NCBI RefSeq assembly: GCF_039537985.1
Contig: NZ_BAABBN010000004.1
Coordinates: forward strand, 1,178,001 to 1,242,000
Source: Litoribacillus peritrichatus
GTDB lineage: Bacteria; Pseudomonadota; Gammaproteobacteria; Pseudomonadales; Litoribrevibacteraceae
DNA: 64,000 nt
Direction of reading: 5' to 3'
A program made the translations under genes and the position numbers. Position 1 is the stretch's first letter. The number at the start of each line of letters is the position of its first letter. The notes under the pieces were generated by a model, which was given only the letters and a program-made list of their open reading frames with translations, ran no database searches and was not told the DNA's origin. Of the stretch, positions 34,734-43,081 are shown one piece after another.

Positions 34734-35543
34734 TTAACTTATTTCGTTTGATTGTTCTGGTCGTTTAACTTTTCGCGGTGTTGCTGGCTTGTTTTTTGGG
34801 CGATACACGTGTGCTTGATCTTCGCTGTAAAGATAAGAGTCTTTAAAGTCGTCCGGAGCCAATACGTGGCCAACCAGAATCAACGACGTGCGGGTAAATT
34901 TCTTTTCACGCACTTTTTCAACGATGTCCCCCAAAGTGCCGGTGACTTTGTCCGCGTCTGGCCAGGAGGTACGATAACAAACGGCCACCGGGCAGTCCTC
35001 ACCGTAAAACGGGATCAAATCTTCCACCACTTTATGGATGCGGGTAACGCCTAGATGAATCGCCAAGGTTGCGCCGTGTTGCGCCAGAGATTTCAGGTTC
35101 TCACGTTCTGGCATCGGGGTTTTGCCCGCATAACGGGTCATAATCACCGTTTGAGAAACGCCTGAAAGGGTGAGTTCTTTATTCAGCCAGGCTGCAGAAG
35201 CACTGGTCGCTGTGACACCAGGAACCACTTCATACCGGATATTAAGCTCGTCCAAACGTCGCATTTGCTCACCAATGGCGCCATAGATGGACGGATCGCC
35301 TGAGTGTACACGGGCTACTTCTTTGCCTTCATCCACCGATTGTTTGGTTAGCGCAATGATTTCATCAAGATTAAGCGGTGCTGTATCAATGATGGTTGCG
35401 TCAGCTTTGGCACTTTGCAGAATTTCTTCCGGCACAAGTGAGCCTGCGTACAAAATAACCGGGCAACGCTCGATCAAGCGAAGGGCTTTAACAGTGATCA
35501 GATCCGGATCACCGGGGCCTGCGCCGATGAAATAAACACTCAT
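34734..35543 (-). CDS. cobM: Precorrin-4 C11-methyltransferase CobM
   Basis: The 269-residue protein is a class III SAM-dependent methyltransferase with the glycine-rich GAGPGDPDLITVKA start, RVHSGDPSIYGAI, PGVTATSASAA and IMTRYAGKTPMP. This combination is specific for the CobM/CbiF C11-methyltransferase. It methylates precorrin-4 (or its cobalt form) at C11. Its start overlaps the cobJ stop by four bases. A lysine/arginine-rich C-terminal tail is extra. Confidence 0.94.
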   Translation of the reverse strand: MSVYFIGAGPGDPDLITVKALRLIERCPVILYAGSLVPEEILQSAKADATIIDTAPLNLDEIIALTKQSVDEGKEVARVHSGDPSIYGAIGEQMRRLDELNIRYEVVPGVTATSASAAWLNKELTLSGVSQTVIMTRYAGKTPMPERENLKSLAQHGATLAIHLGVTRIHKVVEDLIPFYGEDCPVAVCYRTSWPDADKVTGTLGDIVEKVREKKFTRTSLILVGHVLAPDDFKDSYLYSEDQAHVYRPKNKPATPRKVKRPEQSNEIS

Positions 35544-36373
35544 GCGTTGGCCTCACTTATTTCAGTTGCTGACTCATTCGCAGTGTTGGCTTCTTTTGAG
35601 ACCAGTTTCTTCGAATAGCCACGAGGGGTATAAACCCAATCACGGATGGAGTCGCCTTCGCCCACCTGAATATGTCGGCTCTCGCTGTTTCCTATCATCA
35701 CTAAGGTCAACATGTCTACTTGGGTGGTGTCCAGTTCGGCCAAGGTGGTGACGGTTATTTTTTCGTCTTTGCGGGTTAAGTTGCGACCAATAATCACTGG
35801 TGTGGCAGCAGGACGGTGTTCAAGTAAAATTTCTTTTGCGCGGCCCAACTGCCAATCACGCTTAATTGAAACCGGGTTATAGAAGGAAATGACAAAGTCG
35901 CCTTGGCCTGCCGCTTTTAATCGGGTTTCAATGGTTTCCCAAGGGGTGAGCAGATCTGAAAGTGATATTGCGCAGAAGTCATGTCCTAGCGGAGCGCCTA
36001 TCTTGCTGGCAGCGGCCTGCATGGCTGAAATTCCAGGAATGACTTCGATATCGATGGTTTCCCAATCCGCTTCCGGTTCTTTTTCCAAAAGTTCGAAGAC
36101 CAACGTAGCCATCGCAAAGATGCCGATGTCACCACTTGATATCAGCGCGGTGGTCTCTCCCTTAGCGGCCAATTGAAGGGCCAGGCGAGCACGTTCAATT
36201 TCTTCACCTAATGGACGGTCATGGCGTGTTTTGCCTTCAATCAATTCACCCAGCAGATCAAGGTAAAGGCCGTAGGCTACTAACTCTTTGCTTTCAGCAA
36301 TGGCTGAACGGGCAATCGGTGGCAAGTATTCAAGACCGCCTGGGCCGGTTCCGATAACGTATAGCTTGGACAT
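35540..36373 (-). CDS. cobJ: Precorrin-3B C17-methyltransferase CobJ
   Basis: The 277-residue protein begins KLYVIGTGPGGLEYLPPIA and contains SSGDIGIFAMATLV, PGISAMQAAASKIGAPLGHDFCAISLSDLLTPW and FYNPVSIKRDWQLG, all typical of CobJ/CbiH. It methylates C17 during ring contraction. In the anaerobic-type route the same enzyme works on the cobalt form and forms a delta-lactone that CbiG opens. CbiG is the neighbouring gene. The start at 36373 is chosen over 36385. The stop overlaps the cobM start by four bases. Confidence 0.94.
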   Translation of the reverse strand: MSKLYVIGTGPGGLEYLPPIARSAIAESKELVAYGLYLDLLGELIEGKTRHDRPLGEEIERARLALQLAAKGETTALISSGDIGIFAMATLVFELLEKEPEADWETIDIEVIPGISAMQAAASKIGAPLGHDFCAISLSDLLTPWETIETRLKAAGQGDFVISFYNPVSIKRDWQLGRAKEILLEHRPAATPVIIGRNLTRKDEKITVTTLAELDTTQVDMLTLVMIGNSESRHIQVGEGDSIRDWVYTPRGYSKKLVSKEANTANESATEISEANA

Positions 36374-36420
36374 TCGAGTCTTCATTCCTTCATTTTATGA
36401 AAGCAGTGTCGCTCTCAATG

Positions 36421-37266
36421 CTAACTTTTATAACAACGAGCCACAGCACAGGTGGCTTGTTTGTTTTTATGTTTTGGTATGATCAATTCTGGTTTAGGCG
36501 CAGGTTTATGTGATCTTTCTGCTTCCGTGATTTCATTTTTGATTTGTTCTTTTGTAATGAGTTCTTCTGCGGCTACTAACGCTGCGGCTTCGGCCACTCC
36601 ATAACATCCCACTTCTTTGAAGACGATTTCCGACTTATAACTCAATTGATCTTCAACGTCTCTAAGTCTCAGAGCAGGGTATGTTTTGAATGGCACACCT
36701 AAAGTAGCTGCCAGTTCAATCAAGCCAACTTCATCGGCTTTTACATCAATGCTGGCGATGGCAGAGATTTGATCGAGCTTGATGTTTTTCTTAGACAGGG
36801 TTTCTTCTAGCAAAGTACGCAGAACCAACTCCGGGCAATGACGTTCGCAGCCCATACCAACAATGTATTTCGGTTCTAAATAATTTTGTGCGCTGGTGAT
36901 AATGTGTTGTGCATTCAGCTTTGCTGCTACCAGTCTTGACCATTCATTTGCGCCCCCTTCGTGGCCGGACAACACGGGAATGACGTAGCGGCCGAGTTCG
37001 TCCAAAACCAATACGGCTGGGTCTGAGAATTTGTCTTTTATCACTGAGGCCAGAGTTCGCACAGCGATGCCCATGGCACAGATAAGTATCAACGGTGTGC
37101 CAGCATTAAATAGTTCGTGGATGGTTTCAGCAAATGGCTTGGGTTTGTGAAGATGACGGGCTGCCAGTTGTTGTGCCATTATTTTCTCAGCAAGCGCATT
37201 ACCTGAGTCCGTCAGACTCACCACAGTGGCATGACCGGAAAGATTCAATGGATTTAAATCTGTCAT
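36421..37266 (-). CDS. cbiG: CbiG, cobalt-precorrin-5A hydrolase
   Basis: The 281-residue protein has both CbiG modules. The N-terminal domain carries ILICAMGIAVRTLASVIKDKFSDPAVLVLDELGRYVIPVLSGHEGGANEW, and the C-terminal domain starts IVGMGCERHCPELVLRTLLEE. CbiG opens the ring-A delta-lactone and releases acetaldehyde in the anaerobic pathway. A full-length CbiG, in place of the short CobE, suggests ring contraction here follows the cobalt-first route. It starts four bases after the cobI stop with GTGGAG as ribosome site. A lysine-rich tail ends in cysteines. Confidence 0.92.
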   Translation of the reverse strand: MTDLNPLNLSGHATVVSLTDSGNALAEKIMAQQLAARHLHKPKPFAETIHELFNAGTPLILICAMGIAVRTLASVIKDKFSDPAVLVLDELGRYVIPVLSGHEGGANEWSRLVAAKLNAQHIITSAQNYLEPKYIVGMGCERHCPELVLRTLLEETLSKKNIKLDQISAIASIDVKADEVGLIELAATLGVPFKTYPALRLRDVEDQLSYKSEIVFKEVGCYGVAEAAALVAAEELITKEQIKNEITEAERSHKPAPKPELIIPKHKNKQATCAVARCYKS

Positions 37267-37270
37267 GAAT

Positions 37271-38047
37271 CTAACTCCACTTTCTGAGATCACTGTGACG
37301 GGTCACGATGAATAAAGAGAAGTAGGGGCCTGCTTCATTGTCGAGTTCGTTGAGATCATAAACAATGCGTTGGTTGTCTCGGGTGGCGTACTCAACATAA
37401 GTGGCGTCTTCCAGACGTCCTGTTTCTTTGAGTGCGTCAATGATTCTCGGTCTGGCCCGGCCAGCCTTCATGATCACCAAATTATCGAAATTTGTGAGTT
37501 GTTGAATCAAGGCTTCGGAATCAAGCCGACCAGAGAGTACCGCGTAATTTTCGGTCTGCATGGCCAAGGGTATGCCTGCGACGGCGCCAGCAGCTTGAGG
37601 CGCGCTGATGCCGGGAATGACTTCGCAGCTGTATTGATCGCATAGTCGTTCTTGTAAGTAAGCGTAGGACCCGAAAAAGAGAGGGTCGCCTTCGCATAAA
37701 AATGCGACGTCTTTACCTTGGTCTAAAGCGATCCGGATTTGCTCTGCCGCCTGATCATAGCGTGCATTGGCATCTGAACGGTCATGCTTGTAACCCATCG
37801 CAATGGCAAGTTCTTGTGGTGGTACTTTTCGCTGATCTATGAATGCTTTAACTATGGACTTCGCCTGCGAGTGACCGGCCGAATGCGTTTGACCTGTGAT
37901 ACGGGTTTGATCTTCTGCGTTGCATAAATAACAGAGGACATCAGCATCTTGAATTATTCGATAGGCTTTTAAGGTAATGAGTTCCGGGTCGCCAGGACCG
38001 ATACCTACGCCATACAGCTTGCCACGAGAGGTTTGCGATGAAGTCAT
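37271..38047 (-). CDS. cobI: Precorrin-2 C20-methyltransferase CobI
   Basis: The 258-residue SAM-dependent methyltransferase has GVGIGPGDPELITLKAYRIIQDADV, FLCEGDPLFFGSYAYL, EVIPGISAPQAAGAVAGIPLAMQTE and VIMKAGRARPRIIDAL, the standard CobI/CbiL pattern. It converts (cobalt-)precorrin-2 to (cobalt-)precorrin-3. Its start overlaps the cobL stop by four bases, so the two are translationally coupled. Confidence 0.95.
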   Translation of the reverse strand: MTSSQTSRGKLYGVGIGPGDPELITLKAYRIIQDADVLCYLCNAEDQTRITGQTHSAGHSQAKSIVKAFIDQRKVPPQELAIAMGYKHDRSDANARYDQAAEQIRIALDQGKDVAFLCEGDPLFFGSYAYLQERLCDQYSCEVIPGISAPQAAGAVAGIPLAMQTENYAVLSGRLDSEALIQQLTNFDNLVIMKAGRARPRIIDALKETGRLEDATYVEYATRDNQRIVYDLNELDNEAGPYFSLFIVTRHSDLRKWS

Positions 38048-39360
38048 GAGTCTTTCACCCCTGCAATCGATTGCGCTGATGTGGATGTCGCAAGTTTTCT
38101 TATTTGGGCAATCAGCACCGGTAATTGAGGTCTTAACAACAGTTGTCCTGCAATTTCATCGCCTTTGGAGACTGAAACCTGAGACCACTCAACTTCCGCA
38201 TTATCAGGTATATTTTCTAATGCTTGATATAACTCAGATTTGGTGGATTCGGTGACGGCGGTAATGACAACTCGTCCATGTTCTTTGAGTCGCTGGAAGC
38301 TCAATTCAAGAATGTCGATCAGTCTCCCGCCAGACCCTCCAATGAATACTGCATCCGGGTCGGGTAGGTTGTGGCAGGCATCCGGTGCATAACCTTCAAC
38401 TACTTTCATATTACTGATAACACCAAACTTTTGTTGGTTGAGCCTGCAGTATTTTAAGCGTTCTGGATGGTGCTCTATGGCAAATACATGTCCTGTTCGG
38501 TTCCACCGTGCCCATTCGATAGCAACACTGCCGCAGCCTGTGCCTATGTCCCAGGCAATTTCACCACTCTTGGGAGATAAATAGGAAAGTGCTGCCAAGC
38601 GAACTTCCCGTTTGGTAATTAAACCTTTGCCGGGCGCTTTTCCTGTCTCAAAGGCATCATCAGGTAATCCAGGGAACTCAGGTGTCAGTTGATTTGGGTT
38701 AGATGACAGGCATTGAATGATGGTCACGTGAAGCGGATGAAACTCGAAATTCATTAATGCAGGGTCATTTACTTCAAAGCTGTGTATGGCCTGATTCTCA
38801 CCGCCTAAATCCTGACAAACCCACAGTTTGGATTGGTCAAAACCGGCAGATATCAGCTCATTTTCTATCGCAGCAGGGTGGCTGTATTGATCAGTCAGTA
38901 TTGTAAAAAACTGGTTGAGCCGTAAACGAGATCGAATGCTTTCCAGCGGCCGACCGTGCAAACTGATGGTTTCGACGTCTTGGTGCGGCAAGCCTATTTG
39001 GGCACACGCTGCCTGAAAGCTTGAAACATTGGTGTGGAATACCAGATTATCTGCTCCCAGTGTTTTTGTTAACCAGGCACCTAAACCATAGAACAATGGA
39101 TCACCTGAACCTAATAAAACAATGGTTTCACTTTGATGGTGAATGAGCCAATCTTTGAGGGACGTAAAAGGCGAGGGGTAGTTGAGCTTTTTTGCTTGTG
39201 TAGCTAAGTGCTCAATCTTAGACAACTGGTGTTCGGCACCGATGACCCACTGAGCTTCAGAAATTACGTTTACGGCACGATCGTTCAATTGTGGCCCGGC
39301 CTGGCTACCCACGCCTAACCCTATGATGTGTATTGGCTTGCCTTGCCATAATTCAGCCAT
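38044..39360 (-). CDS. cobL: Precorrin-6Y C5,15-methyltransferase/decarboxylase CobL
   Basis: The 438-residue protein is the full bifunctional CobL. An N-terminal CbiE-type domain (IHIIGLGVGSQAGP, LLGSGDPLFYGLG, PHQDVETISLHGR) is followed by a C-terminal CbiT-type Rossmann methyltransferase (REVRLAALSYLSPKSGEIAWDIGTGCGSVAIEWAR, AVFIGGSGGRLIDIL). It methylates C5 and C15 and removes the C12 acetate carboxyl. The ATG at 39360 overlaps the cobH stop (TAATG). Confidence 0.95.
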   Translation of the reverse strand: MAELWQGKPIHIIGLGVGSQAGPQLNDRAVNVISEAQWVIGAEHQLSKIEHLATQAKKLNYPSPFTSLKDWLIHHQSETIVLLGSGDPLFYGLGAWLTKTLGADNLVFHTNVSSFQAACAQIGLPHQDVETISLHGRPLESIRSRLRLNQFFTILTDQYSHPAAIENELISAGFDQSKLWVCQDLGGENQAIHSFEVNDPALMNFEFHPLHVTIIQCLSSNPNQLTPEFPGLPDDAFETGKAPGKGLITKREVRLAALSYLSPKSGEIAWDIGTGCGSVAIEWARWNRTGHVFAIEHHPERLKYCRLNQQKFGVISNMKVVEGYAPDACHNLPDPDAVFIGGSGGRLIDILELSFQRLKEHGRVVITAVTESTKSELYQALENIPDNAEVEWSQVSVSKGDEIAGQLLLRPQLPVLIAQIRKLATSTSAQSIAGVKDS

Positions 39361-40034
39361 TAAAAACGAATACCTCTCGACAAACGTAAACATGCGTTCC
39401 AGGCGCTTGCGGTCAGAGCGCTGCCGCCTCGGCGACCTCTGACAGAAATGGCATTCAAATCGTGTGCTTCCGCTGCTTCAATGAGTGCTTCTTTGGATTC
39501 TGCTGCACCGACAAAGCCGACAGGTATACCGATGATTAACGCAGGTTTTTCGCCGCCTTGGTTGATCATTTCAAGTAAACGAAACAACGCAGTAGGGGCA
39601 TTACCAATGAGCACGACGCTGTCTTTTAATTGAGGTTTCCACATTTCCAACGCTGCCATGGATCGGGTTTCACCACGTTGTTTGGCTAACTCAGGGACTT
39701 CTGGGTGGTTCAGGAAGCACAGTGCTTCACTGTTCTGAAAGCGACGGGTTAAACCGTGCTTTACCATTTCTACATCGCACAGCAAGGTGGCGTCATTTGC
39801 TGCTGCCTGAATACCGGACTGGACGGCTTTTTTGGACAAGAAGATGTCATCCATAATGCTTGGATCACCACAGGTATGAACCAGTCGCATGGCAACCTGT
39901 GCTTCTTCTTCGGTTAACCCTTCGAGATTACAAAGTGCACGAATTTGTCGGAAGGATTCCACTTCAATGGCATGTGGGTCTTTCTCGTATTCGTACGGGG
40001 GAGTAGTTACATCAGTGCGATTATCGAAGGTCAT
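39360..40034 (-). CDS. cobH: Precorrin-8X methylmutase CobH
   Basis: The 224-residue protein has the substrate-site HTCGDPSIMDDI motif, where histidine moves the C11 methyl to C12. It also has ALFRLLEMINQGGEKPALIIGIPVGFVGAAESKEALI. It forms hydrogenobyrinate or cobyrinate from precorrin-8X. It follows cbiX after a 78-base gap that contains a stem-loop. Its stop overlaps the cobL start. Confidence 0.95.
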   Translation of the reverse strand: MTFDNRTDVTTPPYEYEKDPHAIEVESFRQIRALCNLEGLTEEEAQVAMRLVHTCGDPSIMDDIFLSKKAVQSGIQAAANDATLLCDVEMVKHGLTRRFQNSEALCFLNHPEVPELAKQRGETRSMAALEMWKPQLKDSVVLIGNAPTALFRLLEMINQGGEKPALIIGIPVGFVGAAESKEALIEAAEAHDLNAISVRGRRGGSALTASAWNACLRLSRGIRF

Positions 40035-40064
40035 GTCGGGTCGTTAGCAACAGTTTATTATGAA

Positions 40065-40084
40065 ACTCCCGCTTGTGCGGGAGT
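40065..40084 (-). promoter_or_regulatory. Stem-loop between cbiX and cobH
   Basis: ACTCCCGC-TTGT-GCGGGAGT is an 8-bp perfect hairpin in the 78-base gap, the largest gap within the operon. It could reduce downstream transcription or mark an RNA processing point. No U-run supports full termination. Confidence 0.45.
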
Positions 40085-40112
40085 GGTGGACGCCATCTGA
40101 AGACGGGAGTGT

Positions 40113-41078
40113 CTAGTGGTCGTGATCGTGGCTGTGACCATGATGGTGGTGATGACTGTGGCTATGGCTGTGATCATGATCTGCATCCGTACCGGCACCT
40201 CGAACATGGTGATGGTGACCTTCCTGAGGTGCGCCGACTTTATGTTCGCTGCCGAGAATCTGTACCCGGTACTGGCACATCTGGCAGTTCATGTTGCCTG
40301 TGCCTTCTTCGGTTTCTTCCATTTTCTCAAGGAAGGTTTCAATCACAAGCGGGTGATCGTTCAGGTAGGGGGCTTTGGCAACGGTAACTTCAGGGTGATT
40401 TGCCTGGTATTGGTCTGCCCATTCGTAAATCTTCTTAACCAAACGACCTGTGAATAGGAAGTATGGGAAAACAATTACTTTCTTGAAACCAAGACCGTGT
40501 GCACGCTCAAGTGCTTCATCAACCAGAGGTGAGGTCACACCGCTGAAACAGGTGATTGCCCAGCCGAAGCCCATGCCTTCTTCCAGCATCCGCGTGATTT
40601 TAGTGATGTTGGAGTTTGCATCGCTGTCAGATGCGCCACGGCCAACCACCACGAGCAAGGTGTCTTTACGGTCGTAATCGTCGAACTTGGCTTTCAGTTC
40701 TGCTTCAGATTCTTCAATGCGAGCTGCAGCCGCACGAACCATTTTAGGGTGTACACCTAAGTGTGTCCCGTAGGTGATGTTCAAGCCTTCAACTTCGGCC
40801 TGAAGGGTGTTTAATTCACTTGGGATATCGTTCTTGGCGTGACCAGCCGCCATCAACATGCCTGGAATGGCCGTGATGTTCTTACAGCCTTTTTCAACCA
40901 GTTTATCAACACCGTCAGCGATGACAGGACGAGCAAACTCCAGAAACCCGGTTTCACAAAGTCTTTCTGGGTATTTTTCCTGGAAGTGCTTTGCGAGTTG
41001 ATGAAACTCTTCAACTGCTTCTACGTCTCGTGAACCGTGTCCAACAATAAGCAGAGCGGGTTTTTGATTATCTGTCAT
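40113..41078 (-). CDS. cbiX: Sirohydrochlorin cobaltochelatase CbiX with histidine-rich tail
   Basis: The 321-residue protein is a long-form CbiX. An N-terminal chelatase half (ALLIVGHGSRDVEAVEEF, residues about 8-25) is followed by a second repeat half (LLVVVGRGASDSDANSNI). A MNCQMCQYR motif follows, matching the MxCxxC segment proposed to hold an Fe-S cluster. The end is a histidine-rich tail (DHDHSHSHSHHHHHGHSHDH). CbiX inserts cobalt into sirohydrochlorin, the early-insertion step. The ATG at 41078 overlaps the cobK stop; an upstream TTG at 41114 is unlikely. Its coexistence with CobN is notable. Confidence 0.92.
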   Translation of the reverse strand: MTDNQKPALLIVGHGSRDVEAVEEFHQLAKHFQEKYPERLCETGFLEFARPVIADGVDKLVEKGCKNITAIPGMLMAAGHAKNDIPSELNTLQAEVEGLNITYGTHLGVHPKMVRAAAARIEESEAELKAKFDDYDRKDTLLVVVGRGASDSDANSNITKITRMLEEGMGFGWAITCFSGVTSPLVDEALERAHGLGFKKVIVFPYFLFTGRLVKKIYEWADQYQANHPEVTVAKAPYLNDHPLVIETFLEKMEETEEGTGNMNCQMCQYRVQILGSEHKVGAPQEGHHHHVRGAGTDADHDHSHSHSHHHHHGHSHDHDH

Positions 41079-41913
41079 AGGTGTCTCTGTAAACTTCTTG
41101 TTTAATTTTTTCAATTAAGGCCTCAAGGTTGTCTCTGAAATGTTGTTTTATCTCAGGACGATAGTCAGGCCGCTCCAATAGAATTACGGGTATATTCAGT
41201 TGCCGGGCTGCTTGTAATTTTGTATCAACAGCCTTTCCGCCACTGTTCTTGCAGACTAGCACATCAATCTTGTGTTGCTGCATCAGTGCGGTTTCATTTT
41301 TCAGTACGAAAGGACCTATATCACGAACGATTTTGAAGCGGGCTGTTACCATCGGCTCAGCAATTGCTGAACGAATCAGCCAAAACTGATTTTCAGAAAT
41401 CGATTCGGTGTCTCTTACGGCAGATTGGCCAATTGTAACAAAGGGGCGTTTGAATTGGGATAATAGTTCTTTCGCATGAGGCCAGTTTTTTGCCGGAATC
41501 CAGCGGTCTTGATCAGAAGCTGACCAATTTGGTCGGTGATAGCCCAAATAACGCACACCCAGTGCCTGACTGACTTCAAATGCATTGTGGCTGATTTGGG
41601 TGGCGTATGGATGAGTGCAATCTAAAATACAGTGGATTTGGTGCTGGGTAATGAAGTATGCCAAGCCGCGCTGACTGTCAGAACCGAAAGTATATTGTCC
41701 TTGAATATCATCAGAAGACGGTGTGTATTGGTCGGCGTATTGGCTGAAGCCACCTTCAATAACGGTGCAATCCAATTTGGGCTTTCTTACCGTTCCGGCG
41801 ATGCTGTATATCAAATGAATGTTGTGATTGTGACTTAAAGACGCAATCGACTTAACCAGCTTGATGGCGTCGCTTGTGCCGCCGAGCAAAAGCACATTGA
41901 ATATGTTAGTCAT
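41068..41913 (-). CDS. cobK: Precorrin-6A reductase CobK
   Basis: The 281-residue protein has the CobK/CbiJ N-terminal nucleotide-binding start (VLLLGGTSDAIKLVKSIA), the CILDCTHPYATQISHNAFEVSQALGVRYLGYHRP segment and VCKNSGGKAVDTKLQAARQLNIPVILLERP. It reduces precorrin-6A (or its cobalt form) with NAD(P)H. Its start overlaps the cbiD stop by four bases and its stop overlaps the cbiX start. Confidence 0.93.
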   Translation of the reverse strand: MTNIFNVLLLGGTSDAIKLVKSIASLSHNHNIHLIYSIAGTVRKPKLDCTVIEGGFSQYADQYTPSSDDIQGQYTFGSDSQRGLAYFITQHQIHCILDCTHPYATQISHNAFEVSQALGVRYLGYHRPNWSASDQDRWIPAKNWPHAKELLSQFKRPFVTIGQSAVRDTESISENQFWLIRSAIAEPMVTARFKIVRDIGPFVLKNETALMQQHKIDVLVCKNSGGKAVDTKLQAARQLNIPVILLERPDYRPEIKQHFRDNLEALIEKIKQEVYRDTYDR

Positions 41914-43076
41914 TGTCCTGGCTGGCTCTTAATGTTGGCTTTTGGTTTTGAATCAGTGGCCTTTGGTTTTGACCCAAATGCCCAATTTGCATGGCCAACC
42001 ATGTCGCCTTTTTTACTAATGGCCCAAACCTCCACTTGTGTTGTTTCGGGCAGAATAGATTTGGCTTTGTTTCTGGCCAGTTCACAAATGCGATTGGCAA
42101 ATGGAATGTTTGCTTGTTGGCAGAGTTTAAGGGCTTCCAGGCTGGTATTTGAGTTTAGGATGGAAGCTATGAGGTCGTCTTCCGCACCTACATGCTTGGC
42201 TTGTTTAGCAAGAAATGGAAAGTCGATGCTGGACGCCCGGCTGTGAAGGTCCAAATGTCCTGCCGCCAATTTTGTTAATTTGCCAAAGCCTCCCACAATG
42301 GAGAGCTTTGCTACCGGTGAATGCTTAACGTGCTTTAATACAGCACCAGCAAAGTCCGCCATCTCGATCAGCCCCATTTCAGGGATGTCCGGGTACTGCT
42401 TAATTGCAAAGGCTTCAGAGGTGCTGCCGGTACAGGCGGCAATATGCTGAACATCGTTGGTGTATGCGACGTCTATGCCTTGATGGATGGACGCGATGTA
42501 AGCGGCGCAAGAGAAGGGGCGTACTATGCCAGTGGTGCCTAATATCGATAATCCACCGAGAATGCCTAACCTTGGATTCATGGTTTTTAAGGCGAGGTCT
42601 TCACCCCCTTCGACACCAATAAACACATCGAAGCCGCCGGAATAGTTTTGCTCGTTGGCCAGCTGATTGAGATGCAGTGTCATCATCTTTCTGGGAACCG
42701 GGTTGATGGCGGGTTCGCCTTTCGCCAATGCCAAGCCATCGCGGGTGACTGTGCCGACACCCTTGGCGGCATGAAAGTAAACACCAGGCTGTTTATTCAG
42801 GCTTACTTCTGCAAAAACCGTTGCACCATGGGTGACATCCGGGTCATCTCCGGCATCTTTAATGGTCGAGGCAAAACCAACGTTATTGTCTCTCAATAAG
42901 CAATTAGTGATTTGAAATTCAACGTGTTGGCCTTTTGGCAGGGTAATAGTGGACGCCGTTGTTGGCTCTCCTGTAAGCAATAGCCGTGCAGCTGCATAGC
43001 TGGTTGCTGTTGCGCAAGCACCAGTGGTATAGCCGCTTCGTAAAGGTTTATTGGCTTCAGGAGTTTCTTTACGCAT
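41910..43076 (-). CDS. cbiD: Cobalt-precorrin-5B C1-methyltransferase CbiD
   Basis: The 388-residue protein starts RSGYTTGACATATSYAAARLLL and has GLALAKGEPAINPVPRKMM, GGLSILGTTGIVRPFSCAAYIASIHQGIDVA and GFGKLTKLAAGH, all diagnostic of CbiD. It methylates C1 in the cobalt-first route, and in some proteobacteria CbiD takes the place of CobF. No CobF is present. The C-terminus has a short low-complexity repeat (KPKATDSKPKAN). It starts five bases after the cobB stop. Confidence 0.94.
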   Translation of the reverse strand: MRKETPEANKPLRSGYTTGACATATSYAAARLLLTGEPTTASTITLPKGQHVEFQITNCLLRDNNVGFASTIKDAGDDPDVTHGATVFAEVSLNKQPGVYFHAAKGVGTVTRDGLALAKGEPAINPVPRKMMTLHLNQLANEQNYSGGFDVFIGVEGGEDLALKTMNPRLGILGGLSILGTTGIVRPFSCAAYIASIHQGIDVAYTNDVQHIAACTGSTSEAFAIKQYPDIPEMGLIEMADFAGAVLKHVKHSPVAKLSIVGGFGKLTKLAAGHLDLHSRASSIDFPFLAKQAKHVGAEDDLIASILNSNTSLEALKLCQQANIPFANRICELARNKAKSILPETTQVEVWAISKKGDMVGHANWAFGSKPKATDSKPKANIKSQPGQ

Positions 43077-43081
43077 CCGAT

